Origin: Mesorhizobium sp. B2-3-4 | Lineage (GTDB): Bacteria; Pseudomonadota; Alphaproteobacteria; Rhizobiales; Rhizobiaceae | NCBI RefSeq assembly: GCF_006442315.1 | Contig: NZ_VFVY01000033.1 | Span: 1 to 50,227 of the forward strand | Length of the DNA stretch: 50,227 bases | Direction: 5' to 3' | In this document: piece after piece, positions 1 to 9,570 of the stretch | Layout: every line of letters begins with the position of its first letter | Position numbering within the stretch: position 1 is the first letter of the stretch | Notes under the pieces: model-generated | The model's database searches: none | Seen by the model: only the letters and a program-made list of their open reading frames with translations | Told to the model about the DNA's origin: nothing | Program-made: the position numbers and the translations under genes

Positions 1-746
1 CCGATCATCTCGCGCCCGGTCGACTTGTTGAATTCCTCGACCTCCGGCATCGGCTCGGTCAAGAGGTACATGTGCTCCATGGCGAGCACCGGCAGCTCGA
101 CGCCGACCATGCGGCCGATCTCGCGCGCCCACAGGCCGCCGCAATTGACGACATGCTCGGCATGGACCGTGCCCTGTTCGGTCACGACGTTCCAGGTGCC
201 GTCGGGCTGCTGCGTCAGGTCGACGACGCGGTTGCGCAGCACGATCTCGGCGCCGAGTTTCTTGGCCGCCTTGGAATAGGCGATGGTGGTGCCCGAGGGG
301 TCGAGGTGGCCCTCGACCGGATCCCACATGGCGCCAACGAAGTTCGTCTCGTCCATCAGCGGGAACATCGCCTTGGCTTCCGAAGGCGTGATCAGTTCGG
401 TGTCCATGCCGAGGTAGCGGCCCTTGGCATGGGCCAGCCGCAGGAAGTCCATGCGCTCCGGTGTATCGGCCATCATCACGCCGCCCGTCAGGTGCAGCGA
501 GCAGGACTGGCCCGAAATCTCCTCGATCTCCTTGTAGAGCTGGACGGTGTAGGCCTGCAGCTTGGCGACGTTGGGGTCGCCGTTCAGCGTGTGGAAGCCG
601 CCGGCGGCATGCCAGGACGAGCCGGAGGTCAGCTCAGAACGCTCGATCAGCATGATATCGGTCCAGCCGGCCTTGGCCAGGTGGTAAAGCACCGAGCAGC
701 CGACCACGCCACCGCCGATGACAACCGCTTTTACGTGAGATTTCAT
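1..746 (-). CDS. FAD-dependent oxidoreductase, dimethylglycine/sarcosine dehydrogenase type (N-terminal part)
   Basis: Reading leftwards from an ATG at 746, the product starts MKSHVKAVVIGGGVVGCS, a Rossmann dinucleotide-binding GxGxxG near residues 10-15. It continues with the DAO-family pattern, including SGSSWHAAGGFHTLNGD and a later WDPVEGHLDPSG. This is the FAD domain of the dimethylglycine/sarcosine dehydrogenase group, which oxidatively demethylates N-methyl amino acids and often carries a C-terminal GcvT-like folate domain. The window ends before that part, so its presence is unknown. The gene lies 56 bp downstream of the mttB-like gene on the same strand, which suggests a shared methylated-amine catabolic operon. 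The substrate cannot be fixed from sequence. Confidence 0.85.
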   Translation of the reverse strand, partial: MKSHVKAVVIGGGVVGCSVLYHLAKAGWTDIMLIERSELTSGSSWHAAGGFHTLNGDPNVAKLQAYTVQLYKEIEEISGQSCSLHLTGGVMMADTPERMDFLRLAHAKGRYLGMDTELITPSEAKAMFPLMDETNFVGAMWDPVEGHLDPSGTTIAYSKAAKKLGAEIVLRNRVVDLTQQPDGTWNVVTEQGTVHAEHVVNCGGLWAREIGRMVGVELPVLAMEHMYLLTEPMPEVEEFNKSTGREMI

Positions 747-802
747 TCGAGATAGGTCCGTTTTTTAAGAGATTGAACTGGGTGAGGAGCGCGCGACACC
801 GA

Positions 803-2380
803 TCAGAAATCGGTCGGCGCCCCGCCTTCGGCGGTGCGCTTCTGGACGAAAGCGTTGAGTTCCTCGCGGATCGCCGGGTCCATGTAGGGCTCGTCATAGG
901 AGGCCAGCCGTTCCTTCCAGACCTTGTTGGCCTTCTCAAGCGCCGTCGGTGATCCGGCCTCGGCCCAGGTCTCGAAATTGCGCCAGTCGGACAGGATGGG
1001 CGAGTAGAAAGCGGTCTTGTAGCGATCTTGCGTGTGCTGGGTGCCGAAGAAATGGCCGCCGGGACCGACCGACTGGATGGCGTCGAAACCAAGTGCATCT
1101 TCCGACAGATCGAGGGGCGTCAGGAATTCGGCCACCATCTGCAGCAGATCGATGTCCAGGATGGTCTTTTCATAGGAGCAGCGCAGGCCGCCCTCGAGCC
1201 ATCCGGCGCCATGCATCATCAGGTTGCCGCCGCCCTGGATGGCGCCCCACAGCGAAAAGACGCTTTCATAGGCGGCCTGTGCGTCGACGGTGTTGGCGGC
1301 GCAGGTGTTGGAGGTGCGGTAGGGAATGTTGTAGCGGCGGGCAAGCTGGCCGCCGACCAGTTGCGCCTTCATGTATTCGGGCGTGCCGAAGGCCGGCGCG
1401 CCGGATTTCATGTCGACATTGGAGGTAAAGCCGCCATAGCCGACAGGCGCGCCCTTCTTCACCATCTGGGCGAACGCGATGCCGGACAGCGCCTCGGCGT
1501 TCTGCTGCACCAGCGCGCCGGCGATGGTGACGGGCGCCATGGCGCCCGAGAGCGTGAACGGCGTGACGATGACCACCTGGCCCATGCTCGACATCTGGAT
1601 GATGCCTTCCATCATGGGGACGTCCAGCTTGAGCGGCGAATTGGTGTTGATGATGGTGAAGACCGACGGCTCCGCCATCAACTGCTCGCGGCTGACGCCG
1701 CGCGCGATGCGGGTGATCTCGATGCCGTCGACATTGCGTTCCTTGCCGAGCGAATAGATGTGGAACACCTTGTCGGTGAGCATGGCGAGATCGCGGATGC
1801 ATTCGAGATGCCTGACCGACGGATGGATGTCGATCGGCTCGACCGGATAGCCACCGGTGCAGTTGAGAATGTTGTGCATCTGCGTCAGCCGTAGGAAGTT
1901 GCGGTAGTCGGCCTGGTTGCCAGGCCGCCGGCCGCGATCAAGGTCGGAGCAGTTGGGCGCCGATGCCATCATCGACAGGATGACGTTGTTGCCGCCGAAA
2001 CGCAGATTGTGCGCCGGATTGCGCGCATGCAGCGTGAATTCCGACGGGCAGTGCGAGACGAGTTCGAGGATCATGTCGCTGTCGAAGCGCACACGCTCCG
2101 AGCCCTCGCGCACGTCGGCGCCATGCGCCTTCATGATGCGGCGGGCCTCGTCATGCAGCACGTCGACACCGATTTCCCTGAGCACGCGCAGCGAGGCCAG
2201 GTGGATCGATTCCAGCTCGTCGTCCGAAACCAGCCTGGTCGGGGTGAGCGGATTGCGGAGCTGACGGAAAGCCGGCTGCTCGAAGGCGGCCGAGCCGCCG
2301 GCGCGCTTTCCGGCACGGCCGCCACGGCGGGAACGATCGGGTCCCAAAGCCGGTTCTGCTTGGTGTAAGGCGGCGGTCAT
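803..2380 (-). CDS. Trimethylamine methyltransferase (MttB) family protein, non-pyrrolysine type
   Basis: A 525-residue protein of the MttB superfamily, which moves a methyl group from a quaternary or tertiary amine to a corrinoid protein. Family-like stretches include NNVILSMMASAPNCSDLD, NCTGGYPVEP, PFTLSGAMAPVTIAGAL and GGHFFGTQHTQDRYKTAFY. The frame is uninterrupted, so the in-frame amber codon (pyrrolysine) of true archaeal MttB is absent. Non-pyrrolysine homologues studied elsewhere act on betaines such as glycine betaine. The neighbouring FAD oxidoreductase would fit stepwise demethylation of a betaine. The first ~35 residues are basic and low complexity and may vary between relatives. 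No corrinoid-protein gene lies beside it in this window. Confidence 0.88.
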   Translation of the reverse strand: MTAALHQAEPALGPDRSRRGGRAGKRAGGSAAFEQPAFRQLRNPLTPTRLVSDDELESIHLASLRVLREIGVDVLHDEARRIMKAHGADVREGSERVRFDSDMILELVSHCPSEFTLHARNPAHNLRFGGNNVILSMMASAPNCSDLDRGRRPGNQADYRNFLRLTQMHNILNCTGGYPVEPIDIHPSVRHLECIRDLAMLTDKVFHIYSLGKERNVDGIEITRIARGVSREQLMAEPSVFTIINTNSPLKLDVPMMEGIIQMSSMGQVVIVTPFTLSGAMAPVTIAGALVQQNAEALSGIAFAQMVKKGAPVGYGGFTSNVDMKSGAPAFGTPEYMKAQLVGGQLARRYNIPYRTSNTCAANTVDAQAAYESVFSLWGAIQGGGNLMMHGAGWLEGGLRCSYEKTILDIDLLQMVAEFLTPLDLSEDALGFDAIQSVGPGGHFFGTQHTQDRYKTAFYSPILSDWRNFETWAEAGSPTALEKANKVWKERLASYDEPYMDPAIREELNAFVQKRTAEGGAPTDF

Positions 2381-2608
2381 GGTGGTCCTCGTACAGTGCG
2401 ATTAGCGGGCGGCATAATGGACCGCCGGCCCGCCGGCCATTGCGGAGGCGGCGACCACTAGGGCGAGGGAAGCGACATGCCCGAACGGCAGCCGAGCGGC
2501 CGCGGCATTTGGTCTTGTCCTTGGGACGGGCGCCGAGCAGGCCAGCGTTACAGTGTTGTCGTTTACTTCTGATATACTTGTTCGCCAAACGTCTTTGGGA
2601 GGACAGCC

Positions 2609-4540
2609 ATGCCTGATGTCGTCAAAGTGCGTGCCGCGACAAACAATGAAGTCGCGTTCATTTCCTGGGATCTTGACGGTATGATCCCGGGCTGCCTCGG
2701 TTTCGAGATCGTACGGCTCTACCCCGATACAGGCGAGGAGCGTTGCCTTGCATCCTGGGTGCCGTTCAAGGGGCAGCGCAATCCGCGGTGGATTCCGCAG
2801 GATACCGGTGTTTGGCCGGTACAGAAGACATTCTGGCGCGATCTGACCGTGCGGCGCCGCCGCGACAGCATCGAGGTCAGGCCGGACGGCGAGATGATCG
2901 CCTACCGGGTGCGTCCCGTCGGCGACATGAAGCCGGGTCTCGATCCGGTGCCCGTGCGCCCCGACCAGGTCGTCGACGGCAAGCCCGCCTATACCGGGCC
3001 GGCGCGGCCGCTAGGCTATCTCGGCCAGGGCGCCGTCAGCCCGCCGATCTACCTGGGGCAGATGTTCGGCAAGGCGCGCGTTGCCTTCACCAACGGTGTG
3101 CTGTCGACGCAGTGGATGTCGCACGCGCTGGCGGAAGCCGGCATCAAGGTCGGGCAACGCGACAAGATCAGGGCCATCCTGCAGGATCCGACCAGCAAGA
3201 TACGAGCCTATCTGCATGGCGACGTGCCCGATGTGCTGACCAGCCTGATGAAAAGGGCAAAAGCCGAGGGCGGCACGGTCAGGCTGGCGCTTTACGAACT
3301 CGGCGACGACGAACTGTGCGATGCCATCATCGCCGCCAAGGATGTCGTCGAGGTCATTCTTTCGAATTCGGGCAAGGACACGCTTCCTGGAAACGCCCCG
3401 GGTGACAAGACCGAAGGCTGGGATGCCGGCAACTTCCTCTACAGGAAGCGCCTGCATGATGCGGGTGTCGTGGTGACGGATCGCCTGTTCAACAACAACC
3501 ATATCGGCCACAACAAATTCGCCGTCTACCGCGACGCGCAAGGCAATCCGCAAGCGGTGATGACCGGCAGCACCAACTGGACCTCGACAGGCATATGCGG
3601 GCAGTCCAACAACGCTTTCGTGCGTGACGATCCGGTGATGGCGGAAGTCTTCAACGACTATTGGCAGCGCATGAAGGCCGATGTGTTCCCGGCTCCCGCC
3701 AGCGAAACCGCCGCCGGGCATGTCGTGCAGAAGCAAGGCGTGCCGTTCCGCACGGAGAACCACAAGCCCAATCCGCTCAACGGCGCGAGCGCGGCCCTGG
3801 ACGGCATGACGGTCTGGTTTTCGCCAAACGACCCGGACCGCAGCAAGAAGGACATCTCGGTCCGCCCTGTCGATCTCGAGGACGTCTTTGCCCGCATCAA
3901 GGCAGCCAAGCGTGCCGTGCTGTTCCTGGTGTTCAATCCCTCGCTGCTTGGCGAGAATTCGATCGTCGACCAGGCGGTAACGGCGGCGAAGGCGGATGCG
4001 AACCTGATCGTGCAGGGCGCGATCTCCGACGAGACCGCCATGCCCAATTATGTCGCCCCGACCAAGGATCCGGTCACGCACAAGTCGAACAAGGACGGCA
4101 AGTCACCCTTCGTCTATCCGGAGAAGGTCTGGGAGGCGCCGAATGTCTCGATCGTAAGGGCAGCCAACCTGACCGGCGCGACGATCGCGGGCGATTTCCA
4201 GGCAGAGGTGCTGACCGTCGGCCACGCCATCGTGCACGACAAGATCGTCATCATCGACCCGATGGAGGACAACGCCACCGTCATCACCGGCAGCCACAAT
4301 CTCGGTTACAAGGCGTCCTACGAAAACGACGAGAATCTCGTCATTGTCGAAGGCGACAAGACCTTTGCGGCAGCCTACGTCGTCCACATGCTCGACGTGT
4401 TCGACCACTACAAGTTCCGCGCCTGGCGCAGGACGATCGGCAAGGCCTCTTCCAAGGATGACGGCATTTCCATCGACGACAAGTGGCTGAAACCCTATGC
4501 CGACGGCAAGAAAGGAGCGATCGCCCGCTATTTCCCGTAG
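2609..4540 (+). CDS. Phospholipase D-like (HKD) protein with N-terminal beta-rich domain
   Basis: A 643-residue protein with two PLD-superfamily half sites. The second is canonical (HDKIVIID followed by TGSHNLGYKAS). The first reads HNKFAVYRD followed by TGSTNWTSTG, with one extra residue between Lys and Asp. PLD-like enzymes cleave phosphodiesters through a His nucleophile; members include phospholipases, cardiolipin synthases and nucleases. Residues ~1-110 look like a fibronectin-like beta domain. No signal peptide is visible, so a cytoplasmic location is likely. The start is supported by GGAGG about 9 bp upstream. The substrate is unknown, and the gene is flanked by unrelated genes. Confidence 0.85.
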   Translation: MPDVVKVRAATNNEVAFISWDLDGMIPGCLGFEIVRLYPDTGEERCLASWVPFKGQRNPRWIPQDTGVWPVQKTFWRDLTVRRRRDSIEVRPDGEMIAYRVRPVGDMKPGLDPVPVRPDQVVDGKPAYTGPARPLGYLGQGAVSPPIYLGQMFGKARVAFTNGVLSTQWMSHALAEAGIKVGQRDKIRAILQDPTSKIRAYLHGDVPDVLTSLMKRAKAEGGTVRLALYELGDDELCDAIIAAKDVVEVILSNSGKDTLPGNAPGDKTEGWDAGNFLYRKRLHDAGVVVTDRLFNNNHIGHNKFAVYRDAQGNPQAVMTGSTNWTSTGICGQSNNAFVRDDPVMAEVFNDYWQRMKADVFPAPASETAAGHVVQKQGVPFRTENHKPNPLNGASAALDGMTVWFSPNDPDRSKKDISVRPVDLEDVFARIKAAKRAVLFLVFNPSLLGENSIVDQAVTAAKADANLIVQGAISDETAMPNYVAPTKDPVTHKSNKDGKSPFVYPEKVWEAPNVSIVRAANLTGATIAGDFQAEVLTVGHAIVHDKIVIIDPMEDNATVITGSHNLGYKASYENDENLVIVEGDKTFAAAYVVHMLDVFDHYKFRAWRRTIGKASSKDDGISIDDKWLKPYADGKKGAIARYFP

Positions 4541-4579
4541 CGCCGTCGGCCAGGTCATCAGAGGGTTCCAGGTTTGGAA

Positions 4580-4599
4580 CGCCCGGCCTTGGCCGGGCG
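4580..4599 (+). terminator. Perfect GC hairpin downstream of the PLD-like gene, no U-tract
   Basis: Arms CGCCCGGCC and GGCCGGGCG form a perfect 9-bp stem around TT, 40 bp after the stop codon. A smaller hairpin (GTTCCA/TGGAAC) sits just upstream. No run of T follows, so intrinsic termination is uncertain; it may act as an RNA 3' end or stabiliser. Confidence 0.4.
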
Positions 4600-4671
4600 G
4601 ACAGGTCCATTGGCTTAACCGGATTGCGCCGGCGGCTCTTTCCTGGCGCCGATCGAACCAGTAGCTAGGTC

Positions 4672-5886
4672 ATGCTTGCCGGCCCGCCGGCACCCCATAT
4701 GGATGAAGGCATGGTCGCGACCGGCTCGAGCGAAGGCGAAGCGGGAACGCAGTGGGCGGCGCTCGCCGGCGTCACCGCCGCGCTGGCCATGTTCGGAGCG
4801 GCGCAAGGGCTGAGTTCGCCGCTGTTCACGCTCCTGATGCAGAAGCAGGGCCTGTCGCCTGGCCTGATCGGCCTGTCGGCGGCGATGATGCCGGTCGGGC
4901 TCATCCTGTCGGCCTCTTTCGTGCCGGCGGCCGTGCGGATGTTCGGGGCGCGAAACCTGGCGGTCGGCTGTTCGCTGATCGGAGCCTTGTGCTTCCTAGC
5001 CATCGGCTATCTGCAGAACTGGGTGGCCTGGTACGTCATCCGCTTCATCATCGGCATCGTCATCAACCCGCTCTATGTGCTGGGCGAAGTCTGGGCGCTG
5101 TCGCTGGCGCCGCCGTCGCGGCGCGGGCGCGTCATGGGCGTCTTCAACACATTGATGGGCGCCGGCTATGCCGCCGGACCCTTCACGCTGACCCTGGTCG
5201 GCATCGAGGGCTGGGCGCCTTTCAGCGTCGGCATCGTCGGTTTCCTGCTCTGCGCCGTCATTCTGCGGCTTGTCTCCTCGAGGCTGACCGGCTTCGAGGA
5301 TGACGGCCAGCCCGCCGGCAGTTTTGTCGGCTTTGCCCGGTTGGCACCAGCACTGCTTTTGGCCGTGCTGGTCTCGGCCGCCGTCCAGCAAAGCACCTAT
5401 GCGCTGGTTCCGGTCTTCGGCGCGGGCTACGGCCTGCCGGAAGCCGTGCTCGCCGCGCTGGTGATGGCGTTGTCGCTCGGCAACATCCTGCTGCAGATCC
5501 CGCTCGGCCTGCTTGCCGAACGCTTCGGTGGCCGGCCGATGATCCTCGCCTGCGCCGTGGCGACCGCCACTTGCGCCGTTCTGCTCCCATTGCTGATCGC
5601 CACGCCGCTGATCTGGGGCGTGCTTCTGGTGATGGGCGCCGTCGGTTATGGCGTCTACACGATGGCGCTGGTCGAACTCGGCAGCCGCTTCAAAGGCTCG
5701 CTGCTGGTCACCGGCAATGCGGCTTTCGCCTTGTTGTGGGGCGTCGGCGGCATTGTCGGCCCGCCCGGCGCCGGCCTGCTGATGCAGGCTATCGGACCTC
5801 TGGGCCTGCCGGTGGTGATCATCGGCCTCGACGCTTTGCTGATCACCTTCGCGCTCTATAGATCGGCCAGCCGTCGAGGCTCCTGA
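4672..5886 (+). CDS. MFS transporter (first of a tandem pair)
   Basis: A 404-residue polytopic membrane protein with about 12 hydrophobic segments and the major facilitator loop pattern (LAPPSRRGRVMGVFNTLMG between helices 4 and 5; GLLAERFGGRPMIL later). It is probably an efflux permease of the inner membrane; the substrate is unknown. It is clearly paralogous to the next gene, matching in length and motifs throughout. The true start may be the ATG at 4711, because MVATGSSEGEAGTQW then aligns end to end with the paralogue's N-terminus. The ATG at 4672 is the longest option. No regulator lies beside it. Confidence 0.85.
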   Translation: MLAGPPAPHMDEGMVATGSSEGEAGTQWAALAGVTAALAMFGAAQGLSSPLFTLLMQKQGLSPGLIGLSAAMMPVGLILSASFVPAAVRMFGARNLAVGCSLIGALCFLAIGYLQNWVAWYVIRFIIGIVINPLYVLGEVWALSLAPPSRRGRVMGVFNTLMGAGYAAGPFTLTLVGIEGWAPFSVGIVGFLLCAVILRLVSSRLTGFEDDGQPAGSFVGFARLAPALLLAVLVSAAVQQSTYALVPVFGAGYGLPEAVLAALVMALSLGNILLQIPLGLLAERFGGRPMILACAVATATCAVLLPLLIATPLIWGVLLVMGAVGYGVYTMALVELGSRFKGSLLVTGNAAFALLWGVGGIVGPPGAGLLMQAIGPLGLPVVIIGLDALLITFALYRSASRRGS

Positions 5887-5980
5887 CAAGGTTTGGCTGG
5901 AGCGGAGCGTCCGTGCGGTTCGCAGGGGTTATCGCGGTAGGACCGAACCGTTAAAAGCTGAAACCGCGACAGCATTGTGG

Positions 5981-7144
5981 ATGATGGACTTGGCGGACAC
6001 GAGAAGCGACGAGACGATGCAATGGGCAGCGATCACAGGGGTGATCGCGACCGTATCCGTTTTCGCCATCGCCCAGGGCCTGTCCTATCCGCTGCTGAGT
6101 TTCATCTTGCAGCGCCAAGGAGTTTCGCCGGCGGTGATCGGCCTGTCGGCGGCGATGACGCCTGTCGGCTTCATCCTCTCCTCGCCGCTGATCCCTGGCC
6201 TGGCAAGGCGGTTCGGGGCAGGGCGCACGGCGCTCACTTGCGCCGTGCTTTCGGCTGTCGTCCTGGCGCTGATCGGCTGGACGCAGAACGTCTATCTCTG
6301 GTTTCCGCTGCGCTTCCTGATCGGTGCGGTCACCAATCCACTTTATGTGCTCAGCGAAATCTGGGTGATCGCGCTGGCGCCGCCGGCAAGGCGCGGTCGC
6401 ATCATGGGCCTCTATTCGACGATCATTTCAGCCGGCTTCGCCGCCGGCCCCCTCTGTCTGCTCGCCGTCGGCACGCAAGGCTGGCCGCCGTTCCTTGTCG
6501 GTATCGGCGCCTTCGTGCTTTGCGGCGGCTGCTTGGCGCTGGTGGTCAGGCGCCTGCCCAGGGTGGACGAGGCCGGGCACCGGGTTTCGGTGCTGGGCTT
6601 CATGCCGCTTGCCTGGCTGCTTCTGTCGGCTGTGGTGGTGGCCGCGGGTTTCGAGCAGGCGGTGCTGGCGCTGCTGCCTGTCTACGGCATGCATCATGGC
6701 ATCGCGGAGGTCCGCATGTCGGCGCTGCTGTCCGTCATGATCGCCGGCAACATCGCCATGCAGGTGCCGCTTGGCCTGCTGGCCGAGCGGCTGACGGCCC
6801 GCCTGGTGCGCTTCCTCTGCGTGCTGCTGACGCTGTTCGGCTGTGCGTTGCTGCCGGTGCTGATCGAAACGCCGCTGATCTGGCCTTGTGTCTTCGTCTG
6901 GGGGGCTGTGTCCTACGGCATCTACACGATGTCGATCATCGAGCTTGGCGAGCGCTTCACCGGCTCGGCGCTGGTTGCCGGAAATGCGGCATTCTCGCTG
7001 ATGTGGGGCGTCGGCGGCATCCTGGTTCCACCGCTTACGGGCGGGGTGATGGACGGGCTCGGGGCGGGAGGCTTGCCGCTGACGCTCGGCGTCATCTGCG
7101 CTGTGCTGGCGCTGGCGACTGTCATCCGCCGGCGGGTGCTGTGA
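5981..7144 (+). CDS. MFS transporter (second of a tandem pair)
   Basis: A 387-residue inner-membrane protein with about 12 predicted helices. It shares with the upstream gene VIGLSAAM, NPLYVLSEIWVIALAPPARR, GYGIYTM-like (here SYGIYTMSIIELGERF) and GNAAFSLMWGVGGI. The pair therefore arose by tandem duplication and then diverged. The ATG at 5981 or 5984 is preferred over the TTG at 5975. The 94-bp gap between the two genes holds no strong terminator, so co-transcription is possible. The transport substrate is not deducible. Confidence 0.85.
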   Translation: MMDLADTRSDETMQWAAITGVIATVSVFAIAQGLSYPLLSFILQRQGVSPAVIGLSAAMTPVGFILSSPLIPGLARRFGAGRTALTCAVLSAVVLALIGWTQNVYLWFPLRFLIGAVTNPLYVLSEIWVIALAPPARRGRIMGLYSTIISAGFAAGPLCLLAVGTQGWPPFLVGIGAFVLCGGCLALVVRRLPRVDEAGHRVSVLGFMPLAWLLLSAVVVAAGFEQAVLALLPVYGMHHGIAEVRMSALLSVMIAGNIAMQVPLGLLAERLTARLVRFLCVLLTLFGCALLPVLIETPLIWPCVFVWGAVSYGIYTMSIIELGERFTGSALVAGNAAFSLMWGVGGILVPPLTGGVMDGLGAGGLPLTLGVICAVLALATVIRRRVL

Positions 7145-7238
7145 AGCAGGCTGGCAGGCGGCAAAAGACATATCGCATCTTGAATGTCGGCGCCGCCAAC
7201 GCGATGTAGGCAAAGCCGCTTAAATCCCGGAGACTTGC

Positions 7239-9308
7239 ATGACCTCTTCGACGACCAAAGCCCAGCCCTCTCAAAAGGCCGGTGATCCTTTCCTGTGGCT
7301 GGAAGACAGGACAAGCAAGGAATCGCTCGACTGGGTGCATCGCCAGAACGAGGTCACGGTGGCGCAATTGCAGGGCGATCCATCCTACCAGGAGTCGTTC
7401 CAGACGGCGCTCGACCTGATGACCGCCGAGGACAATATCGCCGTCGGCAATGCCATCGCCGGTTATGTCTATAATTTTTGGCAGGACAAGACCAATGCGC
7501 TCGGCCTGTGGCGGCGCACCACGGTTGCTTCCTACAAGACCGACAGACCCGCCTGGGAAACGATCATCGACTTCGACCAACTGGCGGCGAAGGAGGGGAT
7601 AAAGTGGGTGTTCGGCGGCGCCAGCAGGCTTTATCCCGATTTCAACCGCTGCCTGGTCTCGATGTCGCCCGATGGCGGCGACGCCAGCGCGATGCGCGAG
7701 TTCGACATCGCTTCCAAATCCTTCGTCGAAGGTGGTTTTCAGGCGCCGGCCTCGAAATCGGGCTTCGGCTGGCTGGATGAGGATACGGTCATCGTCTCGG
7801 CCGCATTCGAAGAGGCCGACAAGACAGAGTCCGGCTATCCGCGCGTCGTGAAACTCTGGAAGCGGGGCACCAGGCTGGAAGAGGCGACGCCGATTTTCGA
7901 GGGCAAGACCGAGGACCTTGCCGTTGGCGCCGGCGTCGAGTTCGACGGCGACAAGCGTCATCTGTTTCTGGCACGGACGCTCAACTTCTTCGCATCGCAC
8001 AGTTTCCTGCGCCTCCCTTCGGGCGAGAATCGCCGCATCCCGCTGCCCGACGACGTCACCGACACCGCGCTCTTCCGGGATCAGCTGGTGTTCGGCGTGC
8101 GCACTCCGTGGACGGCGCCGGACGGCACAGTGTGCCAGCCGGACGGGCTCTATTCGCTCGATTTCGCGCACTGGATCGAAACTGGCGGCTTCGGCGCCAT
8201 CGAGACCTTGCTGGCGCCGGCGCATCGCGTCTCGATCGCCGGCCTCACCCGTACGCGCGACCGGCTGTTCATCAACCTGATGGACAATGTTCGCGGCAAG
8301 GTTCTCGTCGGCGAGCGCCGGGATGGCGCCTGGTCGCTGCAGCCCGTGGCGTTGCCCGAAAACGGCACGGTCGGCATCAGCCATGCCGAGCATTTCGGCT
8401 CGACCGTCTCCTTCTCGTTCACCGATTTCCTGACGCCGAGCTCAATCATCTGGTCTGATGACGATGGCAAGACGCTGGCGACCGTGAAGTCGCAGCCCGC
8501 CCGCTTCGATGCCGCGCCGCTGATCTCCGAACAGTTCGAGGCGCGCTCGAAGGACGGCACGATGATCCCATACTTCGTCGTCAGGCGGCGTGACCAGAAG
8601 GGACCGGTGCCGACGCTGCTCTACGGCTATGGCGGTTTCGAAGTGCCGCTGTTGCCCGGCTATGCCGGCGTGCGCGGCAGGCTCTGGCTGGAGAAAGGCA
8701 ATGCCTATGTGCAGGCCTGTATCCGCGGTGGCGGCGAATTCGGGCCGGCCTGGCACCAGGCCGCGCTCAAGGGCAATCGCCAGAACGGTTTCGACGATTT
8801 CGCCGCCGTGGCGCAGGACGTCGTCAAACGCGGCATCGCAACGGCCCAATCGCTCGGCATTCAAGGCGGTTCCAATGGCGGCCTGCTGACCGGGGTGTCG
8901 CTGACACAGCGTCCGGAGCTTTTCGGCGCCGTCATCATCGAGGTGCCGCTGCTCGACATGCTGCGCTACACCGAATTGCCGCCCGGCGCCTCATGGATGG
9001 CCGAATATGGCGATCCCTCGCAACCCGAAGATGCCAGATGGCTCTCCGCCTACTCACCCTATCAGCATGTCAAGGCGGCGGCCGCCTATCCGCCGGCGCT
9101 GCTGACGACGTCGACCGCCGACGACCGGGTCCATCCCGGTCATGCGCGCAAGATGGCGGCGCGCTTGCAGGAGGCCGGCCATGCGAACACGCTGTTCTTC
9201 GAGGAAACCGAAGGCGGACATGGCGGGCGCGGCGACCGCCGGCCGCAGGCGGCGCAGACGGCGATGAAATACGTGTTCCTGCAGCAGGCGCTGGGCGCCA
9301 AGGCCTAG
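7239..9308 (+). CDS. Prolyl oligopeptidase family serine peptidase (S9)
   Basis: A 689-residue two-domain peptidase. The N-terminus has the family signature DPFLWLED, and residues ~60-400 correspond to the beta-propeller that limits access to small peptides. The C-terminal alpha/beta hydrolase domain has the nucleophile in GGSNGG (Ser about residue 545), the acidic residue in TADDRVHPGHARK and the histidine in EGGHGGRGD. Such enzymes cleave short peptides, often after proline. No signal peptide is visible, so it is probably cytoplasmic. The gene stands alone between transporter and aminotransferase genes. Confidence 0.9.
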   Translation: MTSSTTKAQPSQKAGDPFLWLEDRTSKESLDWVHRQNEVTVAQLQGDPSYQESFQTALDLMTAEDNIAVGNAIAGYVYNFWQDKTNALGLWRRTTVASYKTDRPAWETIIDFDQLAAKEGIKWVFGGASRLYPDFNRCLVSMSPDGGDASAMREFDIASKSFVEGGFQAPASKSGFGWLDEDTVIVSAAFEEADKTESGYPRVVKLWKRGTRLEEATPIFEGKTEDLAVGAGVEFDGDKRHLFLARTLNFFASHSFLRLPSGENRRIPLPDDVTDTALFRDQLVFGVRTPWTAPDGTVCQPDGLYSLDFAHWIETGGFGAIETLLAPAHRVSIAGLTRTRDRLFINLMDNVRGKVLVGERRDGAWSLQPVALPENGTVGISHAEHFGSTVSFSFTDFLTPSSIIWSDDDGKTLATVKSQPARFDAAPLISEQFEARSKDGTMIPYFVVRRRDQKGPVPTLLYGYGGFEVPLLPGYAGVRGRLWLEKGNAYVQACIRGGGEFGPAWHQAALKGNRQNGFDDFAAVAQDVVKRGIATAQSLGIQGGSNGGLLTGVSLTQRPELFGAVIIEVPLLDMLRYTELPPGASWMAEYGDPSQPEDARWLSAYSPYQHVKAAAAYPPALLTTSTADDRVHPGHARKMAARLQEAGHANTLFFEETEGGHGGRGDRRPQAAQTAMKYVFLQQALGAKA

Positions 9309-9329
9309 ACACATTCCTGGCATGGGCCA

Positions 9330-9363
9330 AGCAAAGGGTGGTTCACCTCGTGCCACCTTTGCT
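9330..9363 (+). terminator. Hairpin downstream of the prolyl oligopeptidase gene
   Basis: AGCAAAGGGTGG pairs with CCACCTTTGCT (11 bp with one bulged G), 21 bp after the stop codon. There is no T-run after the stem, so it is only a possible terminator. The rest of 9309-9570 shows nothing further. Confidence 0.4.
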
Positions 9364-9570
9364 CTAAGGTGCCTGTCATGGCTCTCGTCAGGATATCGGC
9401 CAGCCTTCTTGGGGGCAGGGCGTTCCGGGTCGCGGTGACACCGTCGCCGCGCACCTTGCGTGCTGAACTCCTGCGGCTGTGCGCCCGCATCGGCTATTCG
9501 CCGCCTGTCATCCTCTGACGCATTCGCCCCGGTAGCAGCCGGATTGAATCCAGAGGAAAGATTTGAAGTC

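Noticed and set aside
1028..1894. Plus-strand open frame opposite the mttB-like gene
   Set aside because: Antisense shadow with His/Asp/Gly-rich low-complexity composition.
803..2380. Pyrrolysine-containing MttB
   Set aside because: The frame is continuous without an in-frame amber codon, so pyrrolysine cannot be invoked.
9460..9570. N-terminal extension of the aminotransferase
   Set aside because: The extra residues do not resemble the family, and a good ribosome site precedes the ATG at 9571.
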